Source: Actinospineispora spinosispora DSM 44797
GTDB taxonomy: Bacteria; Actinomycetota; Actinomycetes; Mycobacteriales; Pseudonocardiaceae
NCBI RefSeq assembly: GCF_000429025.1
Contig: NZ_AUBB01000027.1
Span: forward strand, 62,001-126,000
Length of the DNA: 64,000 nucleotides
Direction of reading: 5' to 3'
A program made the translations under genes and the position numbers. Below the pieces are notes generated by a model. The model saw only the letters and a program-made list of their open reading frames with translations, ran no database searches and had not been told where the DNA came from. This document shows positions 51,034 to 58,960 of the stretch, piece after piece. Each line of letters opens with the position of its first letter. Position 1 is the first letter of the stretch.

Positions 51034-52611
51034 GTGACGCGCTTCACCACATTCGCGCTGGTCGTGCTGCTTGCCGCCGGCAGTCTGGTTCTGACGGTCG
51101 GGGTGAGCCCCTGGTGGGGTTTCGCCGCCGTACCGCTGCTCGCGGTGTGCCTGCTCGGTGTGTACGACGTCGTGCAGCGTGAGCATTCGATTCTGCGGAA
51201 CTATCCGGTCGCCGGCCATATGCGGTTTCTGATGGAATCGATCCGCCCGGAAATCCAGCAGTACTTCATCGAGAGCAACACCGACGGCGAGCCGTTCGAC
51301 CGGGAGGCGCGGTCGCTGGTCTACCAGCGGGCGAAGGCCACCGAGGCGGAGGAGCCGTTCGGCACCGAGCGCGAGGTGTACGCGACCGGCTACGAGCACT
51401 TCGTGCACGCGATGTGTCCGCTGCCGACGCCGGAGGAGCCACCGAGGGTCCGCATCGGCGGACCGGAGTGCCGCCGGCCGTACGACATGTCGCTGCTCAA
51501 CGTGTCCGCGATGTCGTTCGGCTCGCTGTCCTCGAACGCGATCCTGGCGCTGAACACCGGCGCCGCGCGCGGCGGGTTCGCGCACGACACCGGCGAGGGC
51601 GGGCTGTCCGAGTACCACCTTCGCCCCGGCGGCGACCTGATCTGGGAGATCGGCACCGGCTACTTCGGCTGTCGTACCGAGGGCGGCGACTTCGACCCGG
51701 TGATGTTCGCCGCGAAGGCCGCCCAACCGAGCGTCCGCTGCGTGTCGCTGAAGCTGTCCCAGGGCGCCAAACCGGGCCTCGGCGGCGTGCTGCCCGGCCC
51801 GAAGGTCAACGCCGAGATCGCCGCCGTGCGTGGGGTGCCGCAGGGCAAGACGGTCATCTCGCCGCCGTCGCACCGGGTGTTCTCCACGCCGGTCGAGCTG
51901 ATCGCGTTCATGGCGCAGCTGCGTGAGCTGACCGACGGCAAACCGGTCGGTTTCAAGCTGTGCGTGACCTCGCGCCGCGACATGCTGGCGATCTGCAAGG
52001 CCATGCTGGAGGTCGGTACCGCGCCCGACTTCATCATCGTCGACGGTTCCGAGGGCGGCACCGGGGCAGCGCCGCTGGAGTTCCTCGACCACATCGGCAC
52101 GCCGCTCACCGAGGGGCTGATCACGGTGCACAACGCGCTGGTCGGCACGGGGCTGCGCAGCCGCGTCAAGATCGGTGCGTCGGGCAAGGTGTCCAGCGGG
52201 TCGGACATCGTGAAGCGCCTCATCCAGGGCGCCGACTACACCAACGCCGCCCGCGCGATGATGTTCGCCGTCGGCTGCATCCAGGCCCAGACCTGCCACA
52301 CCAACACCTGCCCGGTCGGCGTCGCCACCCAGGACCCGCGCCGCGCCCGCGCGCTCGACGTCGCCGACAAGTCGATGCGGGTCGAGCGATTTCAGCGCGC
52401 GACGGTCCGCAGCGCCACCCAGATCATGGCGTCACTGGGCATCCACAACCCCGACGAGCTGCACCCCGGCCTGCTACGCCGCCGCATCGCCCCCACCGAG
52501 ATGCGCAGCTACGCCGAGCTCTACGACTGGCTGGAGCCCGAAGAGCTGCTCACCGACCCCCCGGCCGCCTGGGCAACGGACTGGAAGGCCGCGACCCCCG
52601 ACTACTTCTGA
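51034..52611 (+). CDS. FMN-binding glutamate-synthase-family protein
   Basis: The 525-residue protein has two N-terminal membrane segments (about 5-22 and 25-43) followed by the glutamate synthase central barrel: MSFGSLSSNAILALNTGAAR, GGDLIWEIGTGYFGCR, IIVDGSEGGTGAAP, GAD...CIQAQTCHTNTCPVGVATQDP with Fe-S type cysteines. Lacking the glutaminase domain, it is not a complete GltB. Relatives are membrane-associated oxidoreductases of unknown substrate. It starts at GTG 51034. Confidence 0.9.
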   Translation: MTRFTTFALVVLLAAGSLVLTVGVSPWWGFAAVPLLAVCLLGVYDVVQREHSILRNYPVAGHMRFLMESIRPEIQQYFIESNTDGEPFDREARSLVYQRAKATEAEEPFGTEREVYATGYEHFVHAMCPLPTPEEPPRVRIGGPECRRPYDMSLLNVSAMSFGSLSSNAILALNTGAARGGFAHDTGEGGLSEYHLRPGGDLIWEIGTGYFGCRTEGGDFDPVMFAAKAAQPSVRCVSLKLSQGAKPGLGGVLPGPKVNAEIAAVRGVPQGKTVISPPSHRVFSTPVELIAFMAQLRELTDGKPVGFKLCVTSRRDMLAICKAMLEVGTAPDFIIVDGSEGGTGAAPLEFLDHIGTPLTEGLITVHNALVGTGLRSRVKIGASGKVSSGSDIVKRLIQGADYTNAARAMMFAVGCIQAQTCHTNTCPVGVATQDPRRARALDVADKSMRVERFQRATVRSATQIMASLGIHNPDELHPGLLRRRIAPTEMRSYAELYDWLEPEELLTDPPAAWATDWKAATPDYF

Positions 52612-52638
52612 GTTCTCTGGCCGGCTCTTCGCGCGTCC

Positions 52639-52697
52639 AAGTTTCCGGTCGGGACCCCTCATCGGCTTCGCCTCGAGGGGCCCGCGACCGGAAACTT
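52639..52697. terminator. Terminator hairpin after the glutamate-synthase-family gene
   Basis: AAGTTTCCGGTCG (52639-52651) pairs with its complement (52685-52697), with an inner CCCCTC/GAGGGG stem, 28 bp after the stop. The stretch to 52890 is otherwise gene-free and rich in short TTCGC runs. Confidence 0.7.
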
Positions 52698-52890
52698 ACG
52701 GCGGCTTCGCCGGTCGCTTCGCTCCGGCTTCGCTGCCGTCGCTGACGCGCGGCCGACTGTTCGCGTTCTGCTTCGCCCGTTGCGTTTCTTGCAGTGCTCG
52801 CACTGAACCCCCTCCGGGGAGACCTGCGGAGCCGACTATGAGCGGCCGGCCTTCACACCGCCCGGCCCCACGGCATCCGCTTCCTGAGCG

Positions 52891-53679
52891 TCACCCGTCG
52901 AGCCTGTCGAACAGCTCGACCAGTCCATCAGCGATTCCCGGCGCCACTGCGACCGTCGCCGTCGATGCCGCCGTGTGCGCCTGACCCGCCAGGTCGATCA
53001 CGGCCGCACCCGCCTCCCGCGCGATGATCACGCCCGCGTTCACGTCCCAGGGCTTGTTCGACAGCGCGACACACGCGTCGAGCAGCCCCTCGGCGACCCA
53101 GACCAGGTCGATCGCGGCGGAACCCAGCATGCGGATGCGCTGCACCCGCTCCACCAGCAGCTGAGTAAGCGCGAACCGCCGAACGTTCTTGCGGGACGCG
53201 AGTGGGCCCACCGCGTAGTCCCCGATCGCCACGATGGCGTCCGTGAGCTGATCGGTACCGCTCGCCCGAATCGGTACGCCGTTGCGGTGGGCGCCCTCAC
53301 CCTGTGCCGCTGAGTAGGTACGACCCAGCATCGGCAGCGAGACGACGCCAACCACCGGTGTACCTCGACGGACCAACGCCAGTGAGACGGCGCAGAGCGG
53401 AACTCCGTGGACGAAGTTCGCGGTACCGTCAACGGGGTCGAGCGTCCAGATCCACTCGCTGTCAGCTTCCTCGCCGCCGTCCTCCTCACCCAGAAAGCCG
53501 ACGTCCGGGGTCTCGTCGCGAAGGAAGGCCCGCAGCGTGCGCTCCACCTCGAAATCGACCTCGCTGGCCATGTCGCGGTCCCCTTTGAGCGCCACCTGTC
53601 CGGGGGCGCGGGATGTCACGACGTCCGCACCGACAGCGACCGCGCGCAACGCGACTGAGAGGCCCTCGGCAGGCTTCAT
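52891..53679 (-). CDS. Inositol-monophosphatase-family phosphatase
   Basis: The 262-residue protein has the metal-binding pattern of the family: FLGEEDGG, WTLDPVDGTANFVHG and the C-terminal NKPWDVNAGVIIAREAGA. It hydrolyses inositol or related sugar monophosphates with Mg2+, though some relatives use histidinol phosphate or PAP. ATG 53679 overlaps the DUF5919 gene stop as ATGA, so the two are coupled. Confidence 0.9.
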   Translation of the reverse strand: MKPAEGLSVALRAVAVGADVVTSRAPGQVALKGDRDMASEVDFEVERTLRAFLRDETPDVGFLGEEDGGEEADSEWIWTLDPVDGTANFVHGVPLCAVSLALVRRGTPVVGVVSLPMLGRTYSAAQGEGAHRNGVPIRASGTDQLTDAIVAIGDYAVGPLASRKNVRRFALTQLLVERVQRIRMLGSAAIDLVWVAEGLLDACVALSNKPWDVNAGVIIAREAGAAVIDLAGQAHTAASTATVAVAPGIADGLVELFDRLDG

Positions 53680-54500
53680 GTCCGCCGCCCCGCTTCCCAC
53701 AGCGCGGTGTAGGTCTGTTGGAAGGTCTCGAAGAGGCCGGTCTCGCTGATCCGGCGGTCGGTGACGAAGGTCGGCGACTCGACACCTCGCGCGAACGGTA
53801 GATAGGGCTGTGCGATGCACAACCACTCGTCGACGATCGTGATGTTGAAGCGCAACGGGCCGCCATAGGTCCGCAGCTCCAGCCTGTCCCGAGCCTCATC
53901 GGAAAGCTGAGTGCTTAGACGGCGCAACACCTGAATGTTCAGTCTGGTCAGCGAACGCAGATGTCCCTCAGCGTGACCCTCCTCCTGCTCGCGGAGCTCG
54001 ATCTCCTCGCCTTCCGGGTCCAGGAACAGACACTCGACCGTCGCGCCACCCTCCACGATCGCTCGGAGACCCGCGTCGGAGTACTGCTGGCAGATCAGAT
54101 TGAGCGACAGACCACAACAGCGCAGCCTGCGTGCGCCGTCGAAGATCACACTCGGTGGCATCGCCTGGGTGAACTCGGCACGTGTCCGGAAAACCCCCGT
54201 TAGGTCGAGAGTGCTCGGTACGACGGCACCTGCGGTCGGCTCGACGGCCGAGGGTTCGAACAGTTCGAGAGCCGAACGCCCGGGGAACATCTTCTCCAGG
54301 ATGAGGCAGTGGTCGGCGTAGGGCAGACCAGCCAGATCACCGGCCAGCCACCGGTAGAACTGAGCTTTGCCCGGCCACTTACCGACCAACGAACGGTCCA
54401 GTGACCGCGCTACCCGGTCGTACTCACGGCAGAACGCTCGATGCCCCTGCAGGTGCCTGTGCCGGAGCAACTGTTTGAGAAGGGTCCCGTGCGGCTCCAC
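53676..54500 (-). CDS. DUF5919-type regulator-like protein
   Basis: The 274-residue protein has an N-terminal region typical of actinobacterial DUF5919 proteins (LLRHRHLQGHRAFCREYDRV, then LADHCLILEKMFPGRSALELF) and a C-terminal DUF5919 domain (FDGARRLRCCGLSLNLICQQ, RLRTYGGPLRF-like). They are thought to be transcription factors with a ligand-binding phosphatase-linked domain. It is coupled to the phosphatase gene. Confidence 0.72.
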   Translation of the reverse strand: MEPHGTLLKQLLRHRHLQGHRAFCREYDRVARSLDRSLVGKWPGKAQFYRWLAGDLAGLPYADHCLILEKMFPGRSALELFEPSAVEPTAGAVVPSTLDLTGVFRTRAEFTQAMPPSVIFDGARRLRCCGLSLNLICQQYSDAGLRAIVEGGATVECLFLDPEGEEIELREQEEGHAEGHLRSLTRLNIQVLRRLSTQLSDEARDRLELRTYGGPLRFNITIVDEWLCIAQPYLPFARGVESPTFVTDRRISETGLFETFQQTYTALWEAGRRT

Positions 54501-54644
54501 GGGCGGAACCTAGCAGCCGATGAGACAAAGACGAGACCAATCGAGCACCGGAGGTCCCAGAGGAGACACACAAGTCGCCTCTACGAGACGAATTCGCCCC
54601 GACGCTAGCGGTCGACAGTGATCGTTCGATCCGGGGGAAAACCA

Positions 54645-54944
54645 GTGCAGGCCCGAGACTCACATCCGAGCAACGCCGGCCAGAACGGCGCTACCAGCCG
54701 GTTCGTACTGTGGATGACCAGCTCACAGTCCGCCCGCGAACATTGCGTCACCTTGGACGAAATGGCCAAGGAGATCGAGGCACGCAGCGGCTGGTACCTG
54801 GCGATCTGCGACACGTGGCTGACGCCTGCTGCCATGACCGCGCCACCAGGCCCTCGATGCGCCCGTTGCAGAGAACTGCGCCGCGGTCCGCCACCAGTAC
54901 GCGGTTCTTGGACGCGCTTCGCCTTCCAGTTCCGCAGGCGCTGA
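54645..54944 (+). CDS. Small hypothetical protein with CxxC
   Basis: GTG 54645 follows GGGGG. The 99-residue product has WYLAICDTWLTPAAMTAPPG followed by CARC, a pattern I recall in other Pseudonocardiaceae proteins, and a basic C-terminus. The start is uncertain; ATG 54714 is an alternative. A nucleic-acid or zinc-binding role is possible from the CxxC only. Confidence 0.5.
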   Translation: MQARDSHPSNAGQNGATSRFVLWMTSSQSAREHCVTLDEMAKEIEARSGWYLAICDTWLTPAAMTAPPGPRCARCRELRRGPPPVRGSWTRFAFQFRRR

Positions 54945-54991
54945 CGAACCCGGCAGCTCCCGACTCCGTCGGGACCGAGCCCGGAGTCCGA

Positions 54992-55051
54992 GATCATCAC
55001 CGTCTGAAGGCTGATTCGTTGGGGTGAATCAGCCGTGAGGCGGTGGTGATC
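54992..55051. repeat. GATCATCACCGTCTGA-family palindrome, copy A
   Basis: GATCATCACCGTCTGA with AGGCTGATTC pairs imperfectly with GAATCAGCC and GTGAGGCGGTGGTGATC across a loop GTTGGGGT. The same sequence in reverse orientation, with a changed but complementary tip, is at 58873-58937. It lies in a gene-free gap before the ABC transporter operon. Confidence 0.8.
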
Positions 55052-55235
55052 TTGAGGATCGTCTCGGCGGGCTAGCCTGGGAGCCCCGATTTCTCCTGCC
55101 GGAACCGGGCTCCGACCTCAAATCTTCGTCAAGCCGGTTTCCATTTGGCGACTGATCGGAGCAAACGCTTACCTGAATGGGCGCAGTTTGGCACGATGCG
55201 GTGAACTTCACCCCAACTTCGGAGAAGAGGTGGCC

Positions 55236-56132
55236 GTGATCCGTCGAGGACGTCACAGTCTGCTCGCACTCGGCCTCGCATCGGCCGTCCTTCTGCTCAG
55301 CGCCTGCGGTGCCGGTGGCAGCGGTGCCCCGACCAGCGACAGCGCCGCGCCGGCCGCCGCCAAGGACGACGCGCTGGCGAAGCTCGTCCCGGCGGACATC
55401 GCGGCCGACGGCAAGATCGTGGTCGGCTCCGACGCGTCGTACCCGCCGAGCGAGTTCGTCGACACCGACGGCCGGACGATCATCGGGCTGGACGCGGACC
55501 TCGGCAAGGCCATCGCGCAGAAGCTCGGGCTCACCGCGGAGTTCCAGAACTCCCAGTTCGACGGCATCCTCCCCGGCCTCAACGCCGGCAAGTACGAGTG
55601 GGGCATGTCCTCGTTCTTCATCAACCCCGAACGTCTGAAGAGCGTCGACATGGTCAGCTACTTCAACGCGGGGACCAAGCTCGGCTCGCTCAAGGGCAAC
55701 CCGGAGAACCTCAACGTGGACGACCTGTGCGGCCGCAACATCGGCGTGCAGCTGGGTACCGCCCAGGTCCAGGAGCTGTCCGAACGCAGCGCCAAGTGCA
55801 CCACCGAAGGCAAGCCGGCCATCAACGTGACGTCACTGCAGCAGCAGACCGACGTGACGCTGGCGCTCACCGCGCACCGGATCTCGGGCATGCTCGCCGA
55901 CTCGGCGGTGGTGTCCTACGCCGAGACGACCACCGACGGGGCGGTCGCCACGGTCGGGCAGCAGTACGGCACGACCCCGTACGGCATCGCCATCGCCAAG
56001 GGCAAGGGTGACTTCGGCAAGGCCATCCAGGGTGCTGTGCAGGCGCTCATCGCGGACGGCACGTACGCCACCATCCTGAAGAAGTGGAACCTGTCCGACG
56101 GGGCGCTCGCCACCTCGCAGTGGGAGAAGTGA
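55236..56132 (+). CDS. Polar amino-acid ABC transporter substrate-binding lipoprotein
   Basis: GTG 55236 is chosen because GAGAAGAGG lies about six bases upstream. The signal ends in the lipobox LLSAC (cysteine near 24). The mature domain is a type II binding fold (KIVVGSDASYPPSEFVDTDG, GLDADLGKAIAQKLGL, PYGIAIAKGKGDFGKA) as in glutamine/polar amino-acid receptors. The permease and ATPase genes follow directly. Confidence 0.92.
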   Translation: MIRRGRHSLLALGLASAVLLLSACGAGGSGAPTSDSAAPAAAKDDALAKLVPADIAADGKIVVGSDASYPPSEFVDTDGRTIIGLDADLGKAIAQKLGLTAEFQNSQFDGILPGLNAGKYEWGMSSFFINPERLKSVDMVSYFNAGTKLGSLKGNPENLNVDDLCGRNIGVQLGTAQVQELSERSAKCTTEGKPAINVTSLQQQTDVTLALTAHRISGMLADSAVVSYAETTTDGAVATVGQQYGTTPYGIAIAKGKGDFGKAIQGAVQALIADGTYATILKKWNLSDGALATSQWEK

Positions 56133-56138
56133 TCCGTC

Positions 56139-57068
56139 GTGGTCCAGGCATCAGCTCCCGCTCCGGAACAGCCAACCACTGAGCCGATCGAGGCGGTCCC
56201 GGTCCGGCACACCGGGCGGTGGATCGCGGCCGCGGTCTTCGTGGTGCTCGCCGCGCAGCTGGTGCACACGCTGTTCACCAACCCCCGGTTCCACTGGGAC
56301 ACCGTCGGTCAGTACCTGTTCTCCGCGCCGATCATGGCGGGGCTGCGCAACACCCTGCTGCTGACCGCGTTGGCGATGCTGATCGCGGTCGTCGGTGGCC
56401 TGCTGCTGGCGGTCATGCGGCTGTCCCCGAACCCGGTGCTGAGCAGCGTCTCGTCCACCTACATCTGGTTCTTCCGGGGCGTTCCACCGATCACCCAGCT
56501 GATCTTCTGGAACTTCCTGGCCGCGCTGTTCCCGACTCTCGGGCTGGGCATCCCGTTCGGACCGGAGTTCGTCACGTTCGACACGAACAAACTGATCGTG
56601 CAGTTCACCGCGTGTCTGCTGGGTCTCGGGCTGTACGAGGCCGCGTACATGGCCGAGATCGTGCGCGGCGGCATCCTGTCGATCGACCCAGGGCAGACCG
56701 AGGCGGCCGGCGCGCTGGGCATGAGCAGGGTTCAGACGCTGCGCCGGATCGTCCTGCCGCAGGCCATGCGGGTGATCATCCCGCCGACCGGCAATGAGAC
56801 GATCTCCATGCTGAAGACCACGTCGCTGGTCGTGGTCATCGGCTACTACGAACTGCAGACCGCGGCGCAGACGATCTACTCGCGCAACCTGCAGACCATC
56901 CCGCTGCTGCTCGTGGTCGCACTCTGGTACCTGGTGCTGACCTCGATCCTGACCGTCGGCCAGTCCTACCTGGAGCGGTACTACGGCCGGGGCACCACCC
57001 GCACGGAGACGCCGGGGCTGCCGTCCCGGCTGTTCGGGATCGGCCGGACGAAGGGGGACCGGGCATGA
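56139..57068 (+). CDS. Polar amino-acid ABC transporter permease
   Basis: The 309-residue protein has about five to six membrane segments and the EAA loop ([20 protein letters not shown]) plus [13 protein letters not shown] of His/Glu/Gln-type permeases. Starting GTG lies six bases after the lipoprotein stop; its stop overlaps the ATPase start by ATGA. A single permease gene implies a homodimer. Confidence 0.92.
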   Translation: MVQASAPAPEQPTTEPIEAVPVRHTGRWIAAAVFVVLAAQLVHTLFTNPRFHWDTVGQYLFSAPIMAGLRNTLLLTALAMLIAVVGGLLLAVMRLSPNPVLSSVSSTYIWFFRGVPPITQLIFWNFLAALFPTLGLGIPFGPEFVTFDTNKLIVQFTACLLGLGLYEAAYMAEIVRGGILSIDPGQTEAAGALGMSRVQTLRRIVLPQAMRVIIPPTGNETISMLKTTSLVVVIGYYELQTAAQTIYSRNLQTIPLLLVVALWYLVLTSILTVGQSYLERYYGRGTTRTETPGLPSRLFGIGRTKGDRA

Positions 57069-57832
57069 GTGATCGACCGATGGTGAAGGCCGAGCAGGTG
57101 TGCAAGAGCTTCGGCAGCAACCAGGTGCTGTGCGGCATCGACCTGGAGGTCATGCCGAGGGAGGTCATGTGCATCATCGGCCCGTCCGGATCTGGGAAGT
57201 CGACGTTCCTGCGCTGCATCAACCACCTGGACAAGGTCAGCGCGGGCCGGCTGTACGTCGATGGTGAGCTGGTCGGCTACCGCGAGCACGGCGGGAAGCT
57301 GCACGAGCTGCGCGAGTCCGAGGTGGCGGTGCGCCGCCGGGACATCGGCATGGTGTTCCAGCGGTTCAACCTGTTCCCGCACCGCACGGCGGCGGAGAAC
57401 ATCATGGAAGCTCCCATGACGGTGCGCCGCGAGTCCCGTGCGACGGCCCGCAAGCGCGCCACCGAGCTGCTCGAACAGGTCGGGTTGGGCGACAAGCTGG
57501 ACCACTACCCGACGGAGCTGTCCGGCGGGCAGCAGCAGCGGGTGGCGATCGCCCGTGCGCTGGCGATGAAGCCGAAGCTCATGCTGTTCGACGAACCGAC
57601 CTCGGCGCTCGACCCCGAGCTGGTCGGCGATGTGCTGTCGGTCATGCGTCAGCTCGCCGAGGACGGCATGACCATGATCGTCGTGACGCACGAGATGGGC
57701 TTCGCGCGTGAGGTCGGCGACTCGCTGGTCTTCATGGACGGCGGGGTCGTCGTCGAAGCGGGCAAGCCGCGTGACGTGATCACCAATCCGGCCCACCAGC
57801 GCACCCAGACGTTCCTGTCGAAGGTGCTGTAG
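57065..57832 (+). CDS. Polar amino-acid ABC transporter ATPase
   Basis: The 255-residue protein has Walker [10 protein letters not shown] at 39-47, Q-loop [10 protein letters not shown], signature LSGGQQQR and Walker [13 protein letters not shown]. It couples ATP hydrolysis to uptake with the two upstream proteins. Confidence 0.94.
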   Translation: MSDRPMVKAEQVCKSFGSNQVLCGIDLEVMPREVMCIIGPSGSGKSTFLRCINHLDKVSAGRLYVDGELVGYREHGGKLHELRESEVAVRRRDIGMVFQRFNLFPHRTAAENIMEAPMTVRRESRATARKRATELLEQVGLGDKLDHYPTELSGGQQQRVAIARALAMKPKLMLFDEPTSALDPELVGDVLSVMRQLAEDGMTMIVVTHEMGFAREVGDSLVFMDGGVVVEAGKPRDVITNPAHQRTQTFLSKVL

Positions 57833-57835
57833 GGC

Positions 57836-58435
57836 TTATCGGGGGAGCCGGCCCATCAGGTAGAACTCGGGGTTGGGGCGCAGGGCGGTCAGGTGCGCGA
57901 GGCGGTTGGACATCGCGAACAGCGCGGTGATCGCCCCGACGTCCCAGATCTCGTCGTCGGTGAGGCCGGCTTCGCGCGCCAGGTCCAGGTCGGGTTCGCC
58001 GACGGTCGCGGAGTCGGTCGCCAGGTGCAGCGCCAGGTCGACGATGGCGCGGTGACGGTCGTTCAGCTCGACGCCCCACGGGTTCGCGGCGACCTGGTCG
58101 GACAGCTCCGGGTCCTTCGCGCGGATCCGCAGGATCGCGCCGTGCGCCACGATGCAGTACGTGCAGTGGTTCGCGCCGGAGGTGGCCACCACGACCAGCT
58201 CACGTTCCGCCGCGCTCAGCGTCGGCTCGGTGTCGCCGGGGGTCATGAGCGCGTCGTGGTAGTCCAGGAATGCGCGCAGCTCGGCGGGACGGCGGCCCAG
58301 CGCGCGGAAGATGTTCGGCACGAAGCCGGACTTCTCGGCGATCGCCTCGATCCGTTCCCGCAGGTCGGCCGGCAGATCCGCGGGCTCGACCACACCGAAC
58401 CGGCTGACCTGACGTTCCTGCTCCTCGGCACTCAT
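57836..58435 (-). CDS. AhpD/carboxymuconolactone-decarboxylase-family peroxidase-like protein
   Basis: ATG 58435 begins a 199-residue protein with the AhpD motif CTYCIVAHG (CxxC plus His) and TIGR01926-like segments (PNIFRALGRRPAELRAFLDY). It probably reduces peroxides with thiols. The stop is four bases from the ABC ATPase stop on the other strand. Confidence 0.87.
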   Translation of the reverse strand: MSAEEQERQVSRFGVVEPADLPADLRERIEAIAEKSGFVPNIFRALGRRPAELRAFLDYHDALMTPGDTEPTLSAAERELVVVATSGANHCTYCIVAHGAILRIRAKDPELSDQVAANPWGVELNDRHRAIVDLALHLATDSATVGEPDLDLAREAGLTDDEIWDVGAITALFAMSNRLAHLTALRPNPEFYLMGRLPR

Positions 58436-58517
58436 ACCGTGCACGGTAGTCGGGTGCGTCGCTGTGCAATCTGTTGAGCTGCTCGCATCCTGAGGCCGAT
58501 ACCTGGATTATGAAGTG

Positions 58518-58862
58518 ATGCCCATGCCGAAGGAGTACCAGCCGCTGCTCAGCCGCTGGTGCGCCGAACGTGTGCCCGAGCAGGCCAGAGGGTCTCTGCA
58601 AGTCGCCTACACCATCCACGGTGACGAAATCACCATCGTGGAACGCCGGCCCCCCACCTATCCGGAACTGAACTCGGCATGGTCGGCGACCCCGGTCGCC
58701 CGGCTGCGCTACAACGCGCCGGAGAAGGGCCTGTGGCGCATCTACCTGCCGACCGGCGGTGACGAGCCAGGCTGGAAGCGCTACGACCACTCCCCGGCCA
58801 GCACACTGGAACCGTTGCTGGACGAGATCGCCGCAGACCCAACGTCGATCTTCTGGGGCTAG
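58518..58862 (+). CDS. DUF3024-like protein
   Basis: The protein of about 114 residues resembles DUF3024 (YTIHGDEITIVERRPPTYP, ARLRYNAPEKGLWRIYLPTG, KRYDHSPASTLEPLLDEI). The start is uncertain among GTG 58515, ATG 58518 and ATG 58524. Function is unknown. It is convergent with the next gene across a palindrome. Confidence 0.72.
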   Translation: MPMPKEYQPLLSRWCAERVPEQARGSLQVAYTIHGDEITIVERRPPTYPELNSAWSATPVARLRYNAPEKGLWRIYLPTGGDEPGWKRYDHSPASTLEPLLDEIAADPTSIFWG

Positions 58863-58872
58863 CCGGGGACGC

Positions 58873-58937
58873 CATGATCACCACCGCCTCACGGCTGTTT
58901 TCCCGCCCGAAACAGCCCTCAGACGGTGATGATCATG
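58873..58937. repeat. GATCATCACCGTCTGA-family palindrome, copy B
   Basis: CATGATCACCACCGCCTCA with CGGCTGTTTTC pairs with GAAACAGCC and TCAGACGGTGATGATCATG, between convergent genes. It is the inverse of copy A at 54992; the tip sequence has changed on both arms. Confidence 0.8.
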
Positions 58938-58960
58938 ATGGGTGTGCTGGGGTGACCGAC

